From: JAFGHJ01 sp964523975
GTDB taxonomy: Bacteria; Hydrothermota; UBA3072
DNA length: 13,332 nucleotides
Reading direction: 5' to 3'
Assembly: GCA_964523975.1 (NCBI GenBank)
Contig: CAZGBM010000057.1
Location: 1 to 13,332 of the forward strand
The translations under genes and the position numbers were made by a program. The notes below the pieces were generated by a model. The model was not told where the DNA came from. It saw only the letters and a program-made list of their open reading frames with translations, and searched no databases. Within the stretch, counting starts at the first letter, position 1. Each line of letters opens with the position of its first letter. This document shows, one piece after another, positions 1 through 7,061 of this stretch.

Positions 1-827
1 GAGGTGAAGTTCAGGATATAGGAGATTATATTGGCGATTCGCTGGGTTTATCACAGCAGGCACGTGATACAGACGCCGAGATGATTGTTTTCTGTGGCGT
101 GAAATTTATGGCTGAAACGGCAAAAATCCTTTCTCCGGAAAAGAAAGTCCTGATACCGAGAGAAGATGCAGGATGTCCCATGGCAAATATGATAACGCCG
201 GAAGACGTATTGGAAATGCGTAAAAAATACCCGAAAGCAAAAGTTGTTTCATATGTAAATACTAACGCCGATGTGAAAGCGGTAAGCGATGTGTGCTGCA
301 CTTCGGCTAATGCGGTCAAAGTCGTGGAAAATATCGAATCGGATGAAATTATCTTCGTGCCGGACAGAAATCTTGGGTCATATGTTAAAAGGTTTGTCGA
401 TAAGGACATTATACTCTGGGACGGATTTTGTTATGTTCATGATAGTATAAAAAAAGAAGAAGTTCTCCAGGCGAAAAAGAACTTACCCGGTGCTCCGCTT
501 CTTGTACATCCGGAGTGCACACCGGAAGTAATCGATATCGCAGATGAGGTTTTATCTACCTCAGGAATGCTCAAATTTGCAAAAGAATCCAATGCGAAAA
601 GCTTTCTAATAGGTACCGAAGAAGGAATACTTTACGGGTTAAAAAAACAAAACCCGGAAAAAGAGTTTTATACTGCCGGAACTCCAAAAATTTGTTCGAA
701 CATGAAATTAACTCGTTTAGAGGACGTTTATGCAGCTTTAAAAGATGAAAAATATGAAATAATTCTACCCGAAGATATTATAAGTGCGTCAAAGAAAGCG
801 CTGGAAGCAATGCTAAAGTATGTCTAA
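1..827 (+). CDS. nadA: Quinolinate synthase NadA, 5'-truncated by the window edge
   Basis: Makes quinolinate from iminoaspartate and dihydroxyacetone phosphate in de novo NAD synthesis, using a [4Fe-4S] cluster in the cytoplasm. The open frame runs in from the edge (first full codon at 3), and the peptide before the Met at 81, ending in SQQARDTDAE, already matches the family. That Met is therefore internal and the true start lies upstream. About 274 residues are visible against roughly 300 for a short bacterial NadA, so only some 25 are missing. Counting from the Met at 81, the three expected cluster cysteines are Cys73 (in VCCTSANAVK), Cys146 (HPECTPEV) and Cys205 (TPKICSNMK). It overlaps mnmA by 8 bases, so the two are probably co-transcribed and translationally coupled. 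Family assignment is very secure. Confidence 0.96.
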   Translation, partial: GEVQDIGDYIGDSLGLSQQARDTDAEMIVFCGVKFMAETAKILSPEKKVLIPREDAGCPMANMITPEDVLEMRKKYPKAKVVSYVNTNADVKAVSDVCCTSANAVKVVENIESDEIIFVPDRNLGSYVKRFVDKDIILWDGFCYVHDSIKKEEVLQAKKNLPGAPLLVHPECTPEVIDIADEVLSTSGMLKFAKESNAKSFLIGTEEGILYGLKKQNPEKEFYTAGTPKICSNMKLTRLEDVYAALKDEKYEIILPEDIISASKKALEAMLKYV

Positions 828-1896
828 AGGGAAAATTCTTGTTGCAATGAGCGGCGGTGTGGACTCTTCGGTGACCGCTGCCTTGCTTAAAAAAGAAGGT
901 TTTGATGTGACCGGTGTTACCATGAAGATATGGGACGGAAAAGACAGCGAAGCTGTTGTCGACCGACCTCACTCCTGTTACGGTCCGGGAGAAAAGCTGG
1001 ATATCGAAGATGCGAAAAAAGTGGCTGACTTACTCGGCATCAAGCTGGTTGTGCTTGACTTATGCAAAGAATTCAGGAATATCGTTCTTGATTACGTATG
1101 CAATGAGTATCTTTCGGGAAGAACGCCCAATCCGTGTATTATATGCAATAAAATGCTGAAATTGAGCGTACTTCTCAATAAAGCAGCCAAGACGGGACTT
1201 GAATTTGACCGTGTCGCAACAGGTCATTACGTAAGAAACAAGTTCGATTTGAAAAGGAAGCGGCATCTTTTACTTAAAGCAAAAGACAGAGAAAAAGACC
1301 AATCTTATTTTCTGTATTCGCTTTCCCAGAAACAGATAGAAAAATGTATTTTCCCTCTCGGCAATTATACAAAGAGAGAGGTCAAAAAGATTGCAAAAGA
1401 AATGAATCTACCTGTAAAAGAAAAAAAAGAAAGTCAGGATTTCTTTTCCGGGGATATATCATCCCTTTTCAGAGGTAAGAAAAACCCCGGTAAAATTATT
1501 GACAAAAAAGGGGAAATTATTGGCGAACATAGAGGGATTCAGTTCTACACAATCGGACAGAGAAGAGGGCTCGGAATAGCAAGAGGCAAACCTTTATATG
1601 TTATCGAAATCGACAAAAAGAATAATTCAATCATCGTGGGAGATAAAGAAGATTTATTTAAGGATGAACTCTTAGCGGATAAATTGAACTGGATAGCTAT
1701 TGAAAATCTTAATGAAGAAGTCGAAGTAACGGCAAAAATACGTTATCTTCACCCGGAAGCAAAAGCGGTTGTTTCTCCACGTGGGAAAGATACCGTGGCT
1801 GTCAAATTCAAAGAATCTCAAAGCGCAATAACACCAGGGCAGGCTGTCGTTTTTTATCAGGATGAGGTTTTAGTCGGCGGCGGGTCAATAATGTAA
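820..1896 (+). CDS. mnmA: tRNA-specific 2-thiouridylase MnmA
   Basis: Thiolates the wobble uridine (U34) of Lys, Glu and Gln tRNAs, adenylating the base and replacing its oxygen with sulfur. The 358-residue product has the usual length. An N-terminal PP-loop SGGVDSS lies at residues 11-17, followed by CYGPGE (53-58), the TPNPCIICN segment with Cys106 and Cys109, ATGHY (133-137), DQSYFLY (160-166) and FYTIGQRRGLGI (242-253). The C-terminal barrel ends in PGQAVVFYQDEVLVGGG. The usual second catalytic cysteine, in the SQ-x-I-C-F segment, is absent: here the segment reads ESQDFFSGD (204-212). The start is the ATG at 820, inside the end of nadA. Identity is secure. Whether it uses the standard persulfide chemistry is open because of that missing cysteine. 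Confidence 0.95.
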   Translation: MSKGKILVAMSGGVDSSVTAALLKKEGFDVTGVTMKIWDGKDSEAVVDRPHSCYGPGEKLDIEDAKKVADLLGIKLVVLDLCKEFRNIVLDYVCNEYLSGRTPNPCIICNKMLKLSVLLNKAAKTGLEFDRVATGHYVRNKFDLKRKRHLLLKAKDREKDQSYFLYSLSQKQIEKCIFPLGNYTKREVKKIAKEMNLPVKEKKESQDFFSGDISSLFRGKKNPGKIIDKKGEIIGEHRGIQFYTIGQRRGLGIARGKPLYVIEIDKKNNSIIVGDKEDLFKDELLADKLNWIAIENLNEEVEVTAKIRYLHPEAKAVVSPRGKDTVAVKFKESQSAITPGQAVVFYQDEVLVGGGSIM

Positions 1897-2129
1897 AAAT
1901 CAAATATCAAAATGCAAAATTACAAATCAAAATTTAAAATTAAAGAGAAACAACGAATCACACGAATAGCACAAATATTAACAAAACAGACTTTATTTTC
2001 TATATTAAGAAAAATGATTATTCTTAATTTATTTGTGAAATTTGTGCAATTTGTTGTTAAAAAATGGGTTGTTGGGTGGAAAACAAAGAAAAACTCTGTG
2101 TGCTCTGTGGTTAAATATTCCGGTGTGAG
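1897..2129. repeat. AT-rich spacer with degenerate 9-nt-period repeats
   Basis: No gene is supported here. The stretch begins with an A-rich tract of repeated caaat/caaaa words (1900-1945). An imperfect inverted repeat follows: 1951-1977 and 2030-2056, 27 nt each, match at 21 positions when one is reverse-complemented. Both arms are built from 9-nt units (gaatcacac-like; on the other strand atttgtgaa). At 2094-2113 a further pair of 9-nt units around ctctgtg appears. The same word family recurs near 5200-5320, 6947-6996 and 9042-9240. The spacer continues into the assembly gap. Confidence 0.7.
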
Positions 2130-2229
2130 NNNNNNNNNNNNNNNNNNNNNNNNNNNNNNNNNNNNNNNNNNNNNNNNNNNNNNNNNNNNNNNNNNNNNNN
2201 NNNNNNNNNNNNNNNNNNNNNNNNNNNNN
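2130..2229. other. Assembly gap of exactly 100 N
   Basis: A run of exactly 100 N, the conventional length for a scaffold gap of unknown size. It removes the start codon and first residues of the PP-loop gene that resumes at 2230, and possibly a promoter. The reading frame happens to stay open across the N run, so any protein joined through it is an artefact. Confidence 0.97.
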
Positions 2230-3192
2230 GGACTGGACAGCATTTTATCTGTAGAACTGCTTTTAAGACAGAAAATAGAGGTCATCGCATTCCATTTTGT
2301 TTTGCCTTTTTATGATTTTAAAGGAGAAAAAGAAAATAACGCCGAGGCAACCGCCCCCGAACTGGGCATTGCATTAGAAATTTTCCGTGGCGGGAGAGAC
2401 TACATCGAGATGTTGAAAAATCCCAAACACGGATATGGGAAAAACATGAATCCGTGCATCGATTGTAAGATATTTATGTTGAAAAAAGCAAAGCTTTTTA
2501 TGGAAAAAATCGGAGCGTCTTTCCTGTTCAGCGGAGAAGTTCTCGGTCAGCGACCCATGAGCCAGAGAAAGAATATCATGGAATTAATAGAAAAAAAAGC
2601 CGGAGTCGAAGGGCTACTCGTCAGACCTCTTTCAGCCAGGCTGCTCGAACCTACCATTCCCGAATGTAAGGGATGGATAGATAGAGACAAGCTTTTGGAC
2701 ATCCAGGGCAGAGGCAGGAAATCTCAGATCGAACTTGCCCGTGAATTCGGTATAAAGGATTATCCATCTCCGGCAGGAGGATGCTGTCTTACCGACCCGC
2801 AGTTTTCTACGAGGCTCAAAGACGCTTTTACGCACAATGAAGATACCATACCTGAACTGAGTTTACTCCAGGTGGGACGGCATTTCAGACTTAAAAGCGG
2901 AGCAAAATTAATTGCAGGAAGAAACGAGAAAGAAAATCAAAGAATCGAGATTCTTGCCGGTGACAACGATTTACTTATAGAAGGGGTCGATTTTGCGAGC
3001 CCTTTAGTCTTGCTCAAAAAAAGTAAAAATCCCGAAGATATCAAAATAGCTTCTTCTATTTGTGTCAGGTACAGCAAGAAGAAAGAAGCTAAAAAAGCAA
3101 AAGTCATAGTAAGAACAAAAACGGAGAAAATTTCCGAGAAAGAAGTCGCACCCATGGGAAGAGAAACGGTAGAATCTCTGCTGATTCGCTGA
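2230..3192 (+). CDS. PP-loop tRNA-thiolation (ThiI/MnmA-like) family protein, 5' end lost in gap
   Basis: An adenine-nucleotide alpha-hydrolase (PP-loop) protein of the type often annotated as ThiI-like or '2-thiouridylate methyltransferase'. The tRNA-modification role is inferred from the family. Sequence resumes at GLDS, the second half of an SGGLDS ATP-binding loop, so only a short N-terminal piece is missing. Of the 320 visible residues, NPCIDC (74-79) and GGCC (183-186) supply candidate sulfur-handling cysteines, and the family-typical segments GQRPMSQRK (106-114) and IKDYPSPAGG (175-184) are clear. The C-terminal portion (about 205-320) resembles an NFACT-R_2-type RNA-binding domain. 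The frame upstream of the gap is repeat-rich noncoding DNA and is excluded. It ends 3 bases from the convergent lipoprotein gene, with no room for a classical terminator. The exact modified base is unknown. Confidence 0.82.
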   Translation, partial: GLDSILSVELLLRQKIEVIAFHFVLPFYDFKGEKENNAEATAPELGIALEIFRGGRDYIEMLKNPKHGYGKNMNPCIDCKIFMLKKAKLFMEKIGASFLFSGEVLGQRPMSQRKNIMELIEKKAGVEGLLVRPLSARLLEPTIPECKGWIDRDKLLDIQGRGRKSQIELAREFGIKDYPSPAGGCCLTDPQFSTRLKDAFTHNEDTIPELSLLQVGRHFRLKSGAKLIAGRNEKENQRIEILAGDNDLLIEGVDFASPLVLLKKSKNPEDIKIASSICVRYSKKKEAKKAKVIVRTKTEKISEKEVAPMGRETVESLLIR

Positions 3193-3195
3193 ATA

Positions 3196-3678
3196 TTACT
3201 CTTTCTCTTTCCTTATTTCTTCTTCGAGCTCTTTAAAGGATTCCGAGTTCAGAAATCTCTGGTAAATCGGCTCGCTGGCTCTTATCTGCTCAAGCAACTT
3301 TTCCCTTGCCTGACCGAGAGGCGCTTCCATCACTATAGTTGCTTTATAGATATTACCATCCTGTTTTACGTCTTTTTTCGTTATATGAGAGCCAACCAGG
3401 GATTGGTCGACAACTATTTTACTTGTCTTTGCATACATGCCGAGAAGTTCCGAATCTTCGGTTACCCCTACTTCTTCATCGAACTTTTTTATTAGAGCCT
3501 GAACATAAGAGTTTAGCTGCTGGGTCATCTCGACTCTCGCATCCAGCATCGCTTTGTCTATAGCGAGTTGATAATCGTGAGAAGTACCGGTTGCCTCCGC
3601 GGATAACATATTAATATCTCCGGGAGAAGCACATTTAATGAATAACACAAAAATTAACACAAAAAGTATTTTTTTTAT
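3196..3678 (-). CDS. Small LPP20-like outer-membrane lipoprotein, apparent AUA start
   Basis: The 160-residue product begins with a short charged start, a hydrophobic stretch (ILFVLIFVLFI) and Cys16, followed by a small helical alpha/beta domain. Words such as AIDKAMLDARVEMTQQL, SLVGSHITKKDV and VMEAPLGQAREKL resemble LPP20-type lipoproteins, whose role is poorly defined. The tail is Glu/Lys-rich and probably coiled. The start choice is unusual: a strong AAAGGAGGA lies just before an AUA codon at 3678, exactly where an AUG would complete a perfect signal peptide. The same frame extends to an ATG at 3780, but that extension contains the gene's own promoter and SD, so it is probably untranslated. 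Lys at -1 of the lipobox is atypical. If AUA is not used, the start may be a sequencing error or the ATG at 3780. Confidence 0.68.
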   Translation of the reverse strand: MKKILFVLIFVLFIKCASPGDINMLSAEATGTSHDYQLAIDKAMLDARVEMTQQLNSYVQALIKKFDEEVGVTEDSELLGMYAKTSKIVVDQSLVGSHITKKDVKQDGNIYKATIVMEAPLGQAREKLLEQIRASEPIYQRFLNSESFKELEEEIRKEKE

Positions 3679-3690
3679 GATTCCTCCTTT
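3676..3690 (-). promoter_or_regulatory. Shine-Dalgarno site with AUA start codon
   Basis: Minus strand reads AAAGGAGGAATC then AUA, AAA, AAA. The GGAGG core ends five bases before the AUA, a normal spacing. No AUG, GUG or UUG is available at a suitable distance in frame, so this site decides the start. Confidence 0.5.
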
Positions 3691-3719
3691 ATACGCGGAT
3701 TTGTTAACATAGTTAATTA

Positions 3720-3747
3720 AATATAATTTCCCTGCTCCCAATGTCAA
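3720..3747 (-). promoter_or_regulatory. Sigma-70-type promoter for the lipoprotein gene
   Basis: On the minus strand a perfect TTGACA (3747-3742) is followed after 16 bases by TATATT (3725-3720). Transcription would start near 3712, about 35 bases before the AAAGGAGGA and AUA start at 3678. It lies inside the long upstream extension of the open frame, which argues that the extension is not coding. Confidence 0.6.
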
Positions 3748-3763
3748 CCTTGCTTTTCTCTCC

Positions 3764-3792
3764 TTGACAGAACCCTTCAAAATCCTTATTTT
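3764..3792 (+). promoter_or_regulatory. Sigma-70-type promoter for the homocysteine methyltransferase gene
   Basis: TTGACA (3764-3769) is followed after 17 bases by TATTTT (3787-3792). It faces away from the lipoprotein promoter, and the two TTGACA boxes are separated by only 16 bases (3748-3763), so the polymerases would compete or be co-regulated. The leader to the ATG at 3815 would be about 15-20 bases. Confidence 0.55.
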
Positions 3793-3814
3793 AAAATTTA
3801 AACAGAAAGGAAAT

Positions 3815-4696
3815 ATGGATTTTTATAATTTTTTAAAAAGTAACAAAGCAATCATTCTGGACGGGGCAATGGGAACCGAACTGGACAAACGCGGAGTTCT
3901 CGGAAGATGCGACGCCAACCTGACGCACCCTGAAATAGTAGCGGAAATTCACCTTGAATACTTCAATGCCGGGAGCCAGGCTGTAATAACAAATACTTTC
4001 CCGATGAGCCGTATTTACATTGAAACCCATAAAATAAAAGTCGATATTGCGGAAGTTAATCGAGCCGGGGCGCAACTGGCAAGAAGTGCCGTCGGAGATA
4101 ACGGATACGTACTGGGAGACCTCGGCTCTACAGCGCAGCTACTTGAACCGTACGGCACCTATAAGGAAAAAGATATTTATGATACTTTCAAAGAACAGGC
4201 TTCCTTGCTGGCAGAAAACGGCGTAGACGCCTTTATTATCGAAACGATGTTTGACCTGCGGGAAGCGCTCTGCGCTCTCCGTGCCTGTAAGGATACGTCG
4301 TCCATACCTGTCATAGCGTCGATGGCTTTTCAAACCGAGACAAAAGGCGGAAGAACGATGATGGGTAACTCCGCAGAAGAGTGCGCTACCAAACTTACGG
4401 AAGAAGGAGCTGACGCCGTCGGCACAAACTGCGGTGAGCTTGACCCTGCTCAAATGGCTAAAATTGTAAGCATATTTAAAGAGTCGACCTCTCTACCTGT
4501 ACTGGCGGAGCCGAATGCGGGCAAGCCGAAACTGGAAAAAGAAAAAGTTTTTTATATGGAGCCGGAAACCTTTGCTGCCGGTGTTCTGGAATGCTACAGA
4601 GCCGGAGCCCGTCTTATAGGCGGTTGCTGCGGCACGACACCACAGCACATAAAAACCCTGACGGAGTTGATTTCAAAAGAATCGCACAATACTTAA
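3815..4696 (+). CDS. Homocysteine S-methyltransferase family protein (stand-alone MetH/BHMT-type module)
   Basis: A cytoplasmic Zn-dependent TIM-barrel domain that binds homocysteine and transfers a methyl group to it, as in the first module of MetH or in BHMT. The 293 residues make up this one domain only. Visible motifs are LDGAMGTEL (15-23), the Zn ligands Cys206 (GTNCG) and Cys271/Cys272 (GGCCGTTP), and the loop NTFPMSR. No folate- or B12-binding module follows, so the methyl donor is unknown: S-methylmethionine, a methylated amine, or a separately encoded corrinoid protein. The ATG at 3815 is preferred over upstream TTG codons because AGAAAGGAAAT precedes it and the -35 box sits on the alternative start. 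The FMN-binding lipoprotein follows after 19 bases, probably in the same transcript. Confidence 0.88.
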   Translation: MDFYNFLKSNKAIILDGAMGTELDKRGVLGRCDANLTHPEIVAEIHLEYFNAGSQAVITNTFPMSRIYIETHKIKVDIAEVNRAGAQLARSAVGDNGYVLGDLGSTAQLLEPYGTYKEKDIYDTFKEQASLLAENGVDAFIIETMFDLREALCALRACKDTSSIPVIASMAFQTETKGGRTMMGNSAEECATKLTEEGADAVGTNCGELDPAQMAKIVSIFKESTSLPVLAEPNAGKPKLEKEKVFYMEPETFAAGVLECYRAGARLIGGCCGTTPQHIKTLTELISKESHNT

Positions 4697-4715
4697 AAAC
4701 AGGGGGAGCAAATTT

Positions 4716-5147
4716 ATGAAAAAAAGTATAATTTTATTAATCCCCGTAACTGCCATTCTTATATTATTAGCATCCTGTGTTGTTAAAAATTCAAACAAAT
4801 ATAAAGACGGTGATTTTGCCGGTATTTCAAAGTCAATCTATCTGCAAGAAAACTTTTTCGGAGTTACTACAGTTTCTATTTCAGAAGAAAAAATCAGCAA
4901 AGTAGATTTCAGCATTATTGATATGGATAATAAGGTCTTCTTCAATGAGAAATATGAAATTAGATTTAAAGACAACCCTGAGTATATAGAACAGTGCCGT
5001 AACGAATGGAAGGCAATAAATGTTTACCCAAATATTCTGCTTGAAAACCAAAAAATAGATAGCCTTGATGCAATTTCAGGAGCAACCTGGTCATATAATA
5101 TGTTTGAGAGCTCTCTTGCGGAAGCATTGAAAAAGGCATCAAGATAA
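4716..5147 (+). CDS. Secreted FMN-binding-domain lipoprotein with ApbE flavinylation motif
   Basis: A 143-residue lipoprotein with KK-rich start, hydrophobic core and lipobox LLASC (Cys21), so it should be membrane-anchored on the outer side of the inner membrane. The remainder is an FMN_bind domain: YKDGDFAG (29-36), FFGVTTVSI (47-55) and the C-terminal DAISGAT (118-124). This fits the Dxx(S/T)GAT motif in which ApbE attaches FMN through phosphodiester linkage to Thr124, as in RnfG and NqrC. Such small proteins carry electrons in extracytoplasmic flavin transfer. No Rnf, Nqr or ApbE gene is in view, so its electron partner is unknown. A strong CAGGGGGAG site precedes the ATG. It follows the methyltransferase closely, but no metabolic link is obvious. 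Confidence 0.85.
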   Translation: MKKSIILLIPVTAILILLASCVVKNSNKYKDGDFAGISKSIYLQENFFGVTTVSISEEKISKVDFSIIDMDNKVFFNEKYEIRFKDNPEYIEQCRNEWKAINVYPNILLENQKIDSLDAISGATWSYNMFESSLAEALKKASR

Positions 5148-5453
5148 ACACCCGTCTTCAACAACTGCTAATCAGTAAATTTTCTATCTTTTGTAAAAGA
5201 TTAGCCACTAAGTCACGAAGGAAAGAACAACAAAAAAATCAGTGTATATATATGCAAATCCGTGGTGATTCTTTAGTAAAAGAAAAAAATCTTGGGTTAA
5301 TCTGTGAAATCTGTGGTTAAGATTTGGGATAATGGATAAATTTTTAGGCTTGAATTTTTAGAAAACAATACTAAAATAACATAAACATTTTGCAATTTAT
5401 CTCGCCATTTTGCTGGGCGAAGGATGGAAACCTAAAAAATTAAGGAGGAAATT
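5148..5453. repeat. Intergenic spacer with dispersed 9-nt-period repeats and leader of the acyl-CoA dehydrogenase gene
   Basis: No gene is seen. Repeat words occur at 5203-5221 (gccactaagtcacgaagg, two 9-nt units in reverse orientation), around 5256-5270 (aatccgtggtgattc) and at 5296-5320 (gttaatctgtgaaatctgtg and onward, two 9-nt units). The right part holds a possible promoter and leader for the next gene, with a small hairpin TCGCC (5402-5406) pairing with GGCGA (5416-5420). No riboswitch class is recognised. Confidence 0.65.
5350..5377 (+). promoter_or_regulatory. Possible promoter of the acyl-CoA dehydrogenase gene
   Basis: TTGAAT (5350-5355), 16 bases, then TAAAAT (5372-5377). The match is moderate and the region is AT-rich, so chance is possible. 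It would give a leader of about 70 bases containing the small hairpin at 5402-5420. Confidence 0.3.
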
Positions 5454-6611
5454 ATGGATTATAAGCTATCGGAAGAAGAACAGATGATAAAAGAAGTGGC
5501 AAGAACCGTCGCACAAGAGAAAATAAAACCTTTGAGAGAGCAGATGGACAGGGAAAGCCAGCTTTCTCCCGAAGTACGCAAGGAAATTGGAAGATCCGAT
5601 TTGATAAGGGTTTTTATACCTCAGGAATACGAGGGGCTTGGTATGGGGATGTTCGGTATGTGCCTCGCGACTGAAGAACTTTCGATAGTCGACGGTGGGA
5701 CAGCAACGGCTTACGCCGCGAACGGACTCGGAGCAATACCAATAATTCTTTTCGGCACCGAGGAACAAAAAAAGAAATATCTTCCTCCTATAGGGTCAGG
5801 CGAGAAGTGGGCGGCTTTTGCTCTAACTGAACCGGAAGCGGGTTCCGATGCAGGTAATGTCCAGCTAAGAGCAAAAAAAGAAGGGGATTATTACATATTT
5901 AACGGGAATAAAATCTTTATTTCAAATGCTGGCGAGGCCGATATTTACGTTGTCGTAGTAGCTAGCTCCCCAGAAAAAGGAATACGAGGTCTTTCAGCAA
6001 TTATTGTCGAGAAAGATACCGAAGGATTCACGTTCGGCAAGAAAGAAGATAAAATAGGAATCCGGGCAGCAGCCACAAGAGAACTCGTCTTTACGGATTG
6101 CAAAGTCCCAAAAGAAAATTTGCTCGGAAGAGAAGGCGCAGGTTTTTTGATGGCGATGAAAACATTCGATCAATCCCGTGTGGGAGTCGGATCTCAAGCA
6201 GTAGGAATTGCAGAAGGAGCTCTTAGAGAAGCCGTTTCCTATGCCAATACCAGGGTACAATTTGGTAAGAAAATCGGCGAATTTCAAGCTATACAGATTA
6301 AGCTTGCGGAAATGGCTACAAAAGTCGAAGCAGCCCGTTCTCTAGTTTATCAAGTAGCCAGATTCATTGATGGAGGAGCAAAAAAAATCACCAAAGAATC
6401 CGCAATGGCAAAATTGTTCGCTTCCGATGTAGCAATGGACGTAACAATCGAAGCGGTTCAGGTTTTAGGCGGTTATGGATATATGAAAGACTATCCGGTG
6501 GAAAAAATGATGCGTGACGCAAAAATCACTCAAATATACGAAGGAACCAACGAAATACAGAAACTCGTAATAGCCGGCGAGCTGTTAAAGGAAGAAATAA
6601 GGAAAAAATAA
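5454..6611 (+). CDS. Acyl-CoA dehydrogenase (short/medium-chain, butyryl-CoA dehydrogenase-like)
   Basis: An FAD flavoprotein that oxidises acyl-CoA to trans-2-enoyl-CoA in fatty or amino acid breakdown, or acts in reverse in butyrate metabolism. The 385 residues are full length for the family. The helical N-domain is followed by signature AFALTEPEAGSDAG (121-134), the beta domain, and signature VLGGYGYMKDYPVEKMMRD (337-355). The catalytic Glu363 lies in IYEGTNEIQ. A strong TAAGGAGGAAATT precedes the ATG. Electron-transfer flavoprotein, thiolase and other beta-oxidation genes are not adjacent, so the substrate chain length and electron acceptor cannot be told. Sequence style (E363 position, length) fits the butyryl- or branched-chain acyl-CoA group. 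It seems to be a single-gene unit flanked by repeat-rich spacers. Confidence 0.93.
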   Translation: MDYKLSEEEQMIKEVARTVAQEKIKPLREQMDRESQLSPEVRKEIGRSDLIRVFIPQEYEGLGMGMFGMCLATEELSIVDGGTATAYAANGLGAIPIILFGTEEQKKKYLPPIGSGEKWAAFALTEPEAGSDAGNVQLRAKKEGDYYIFNGNKIFISNAGEADIYVVVVASSPEKGIRGLSAIIVEKDTEGFTFGKKEDKIGIRAAATRELVFTDCKVPKENLLGREGAGFLMAMKTFDQSRVGVGSQAVGIAEGALREAVSYANTRVQFGKKIGEFQAIQIKLAEMATKVEAARSLVYQVARFIDGGAKKITKESAMAKLFASDVAMDVTIEAVQVLGGYGYMKDYPVEKMMRDAKITQIYEGTNEIQKLVIAGELLKEEIRKK

Positions 6612-6759
6612 GTGGTTTCTGTAGTACAGCCATTCAAATTTTTGTTTTTTTGCAAAAAATATCTCATTTGTTTTTGTTTTCCCGCAAAGTAAATATCAAA
6701 ATCTAAAAAGCAAAACTACTAAATTAGGATTTAGGGGTCTGGATTTAGTAAGTATGGTA

Positions 6760-6787
6760 GTTGGAGGTTAGCGGTTGGTGGTTAGAA
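6760..6787 (+). repeat. Four 7-nt tandem units (GTTNGNG-like)
   Basis: Consecutive units gttggag, gttagcg, gttggtg and gttagaa keep a strict 7-nt period with variable fourth to seventh positions. The tract is G/T-rich on one strand, unlike the surrounding A/T-rich sequence. Confidence 0.6.
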
Positions 6788-6995
6788 AAACAGAAAATCT
6801 ACAGGTACTACATGTTCTGCATGTTAGAAAATAGAGCATGTGGTGGGTTTAGCCGAAAGCCGACAGCGACTTAAGTATTTGTGCTATTCGCCTGCCCCGT
6901 AAGGAAGAATGATTGTATTGGGGTAGGGAGAAGCAACCGTACCAGGGTGCTCTCTGTGTTAAAAAATTTCGGGGGTAGGGGTCTGTGGGCTCTGT

Positions 6996-7026
6996 GTTTT
7001 TGTTTTTTTGCAAAAAAAACAAAAAG
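6996..7026. repeat. Near-perfect A/T palindrome; left portion also at 6639-6659
   Basis: The left arm has 5 T, G, 7 T, G; the right arm has C, 8 A, C, 5 A. The arms are complementary except for one extra A. The first 21 bases (6997-7017) are repeated exactly at 6639-6659, just after the acyl-CoA dehydrogenase stop. Both copies sit next to convergent gene ends, so they may act as weak bidirectional terminators. Confidence 0.6.
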
Positions 7027-7061
7027 TTGACTGGTAGTAGTCCCGAAATTAAAGCCTGACT

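Larger units (their letters stand above)
6612..7061. other. 450-bp convergent intergenic region, repeat-rich, no gene seen
   Basis: Lies between two convergent genes. It contains a 21-nt A/T-rich direct repeat (6639-6659 and 6997-7017), four 7-nt units of GTTNGNG type (6760-6787), a stem of 8 pairs with one G-U (6891-6898 with 6920-6927) and copies of the 9-nt-period ctctgtg words (6947-6996). A weak 6-bp hairpin TTAAAG/CTTTAA (7049-7065) overlaps the stop of the receiver gene and may help end that transcript. No classical GC-rich terminator with a T-tract is clear. Confidence 0.6.

Noticed and set aside
1912..2229. Open frame that extends the PP-loop protein upstream through the N run
   Set aside because: It is repeat-rich, AT-rich DNA with no family similarity, and the join runs through 100 unknown bases. 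The PP-loop motif resumes only after the gap.
5203..5320. CRISPR-like or tandem-repeat array
   Set aside because: Units are 9 nt and degenerate, in both orientations, without unique spacers of constant length or nearby cas genes.
5396..5440. Riboswitch in the acyl-CoA dehydrogenase leader
   Set aside because: Only a 5-bp hairpin is visible, and no known aptamer consensus could be recognised.
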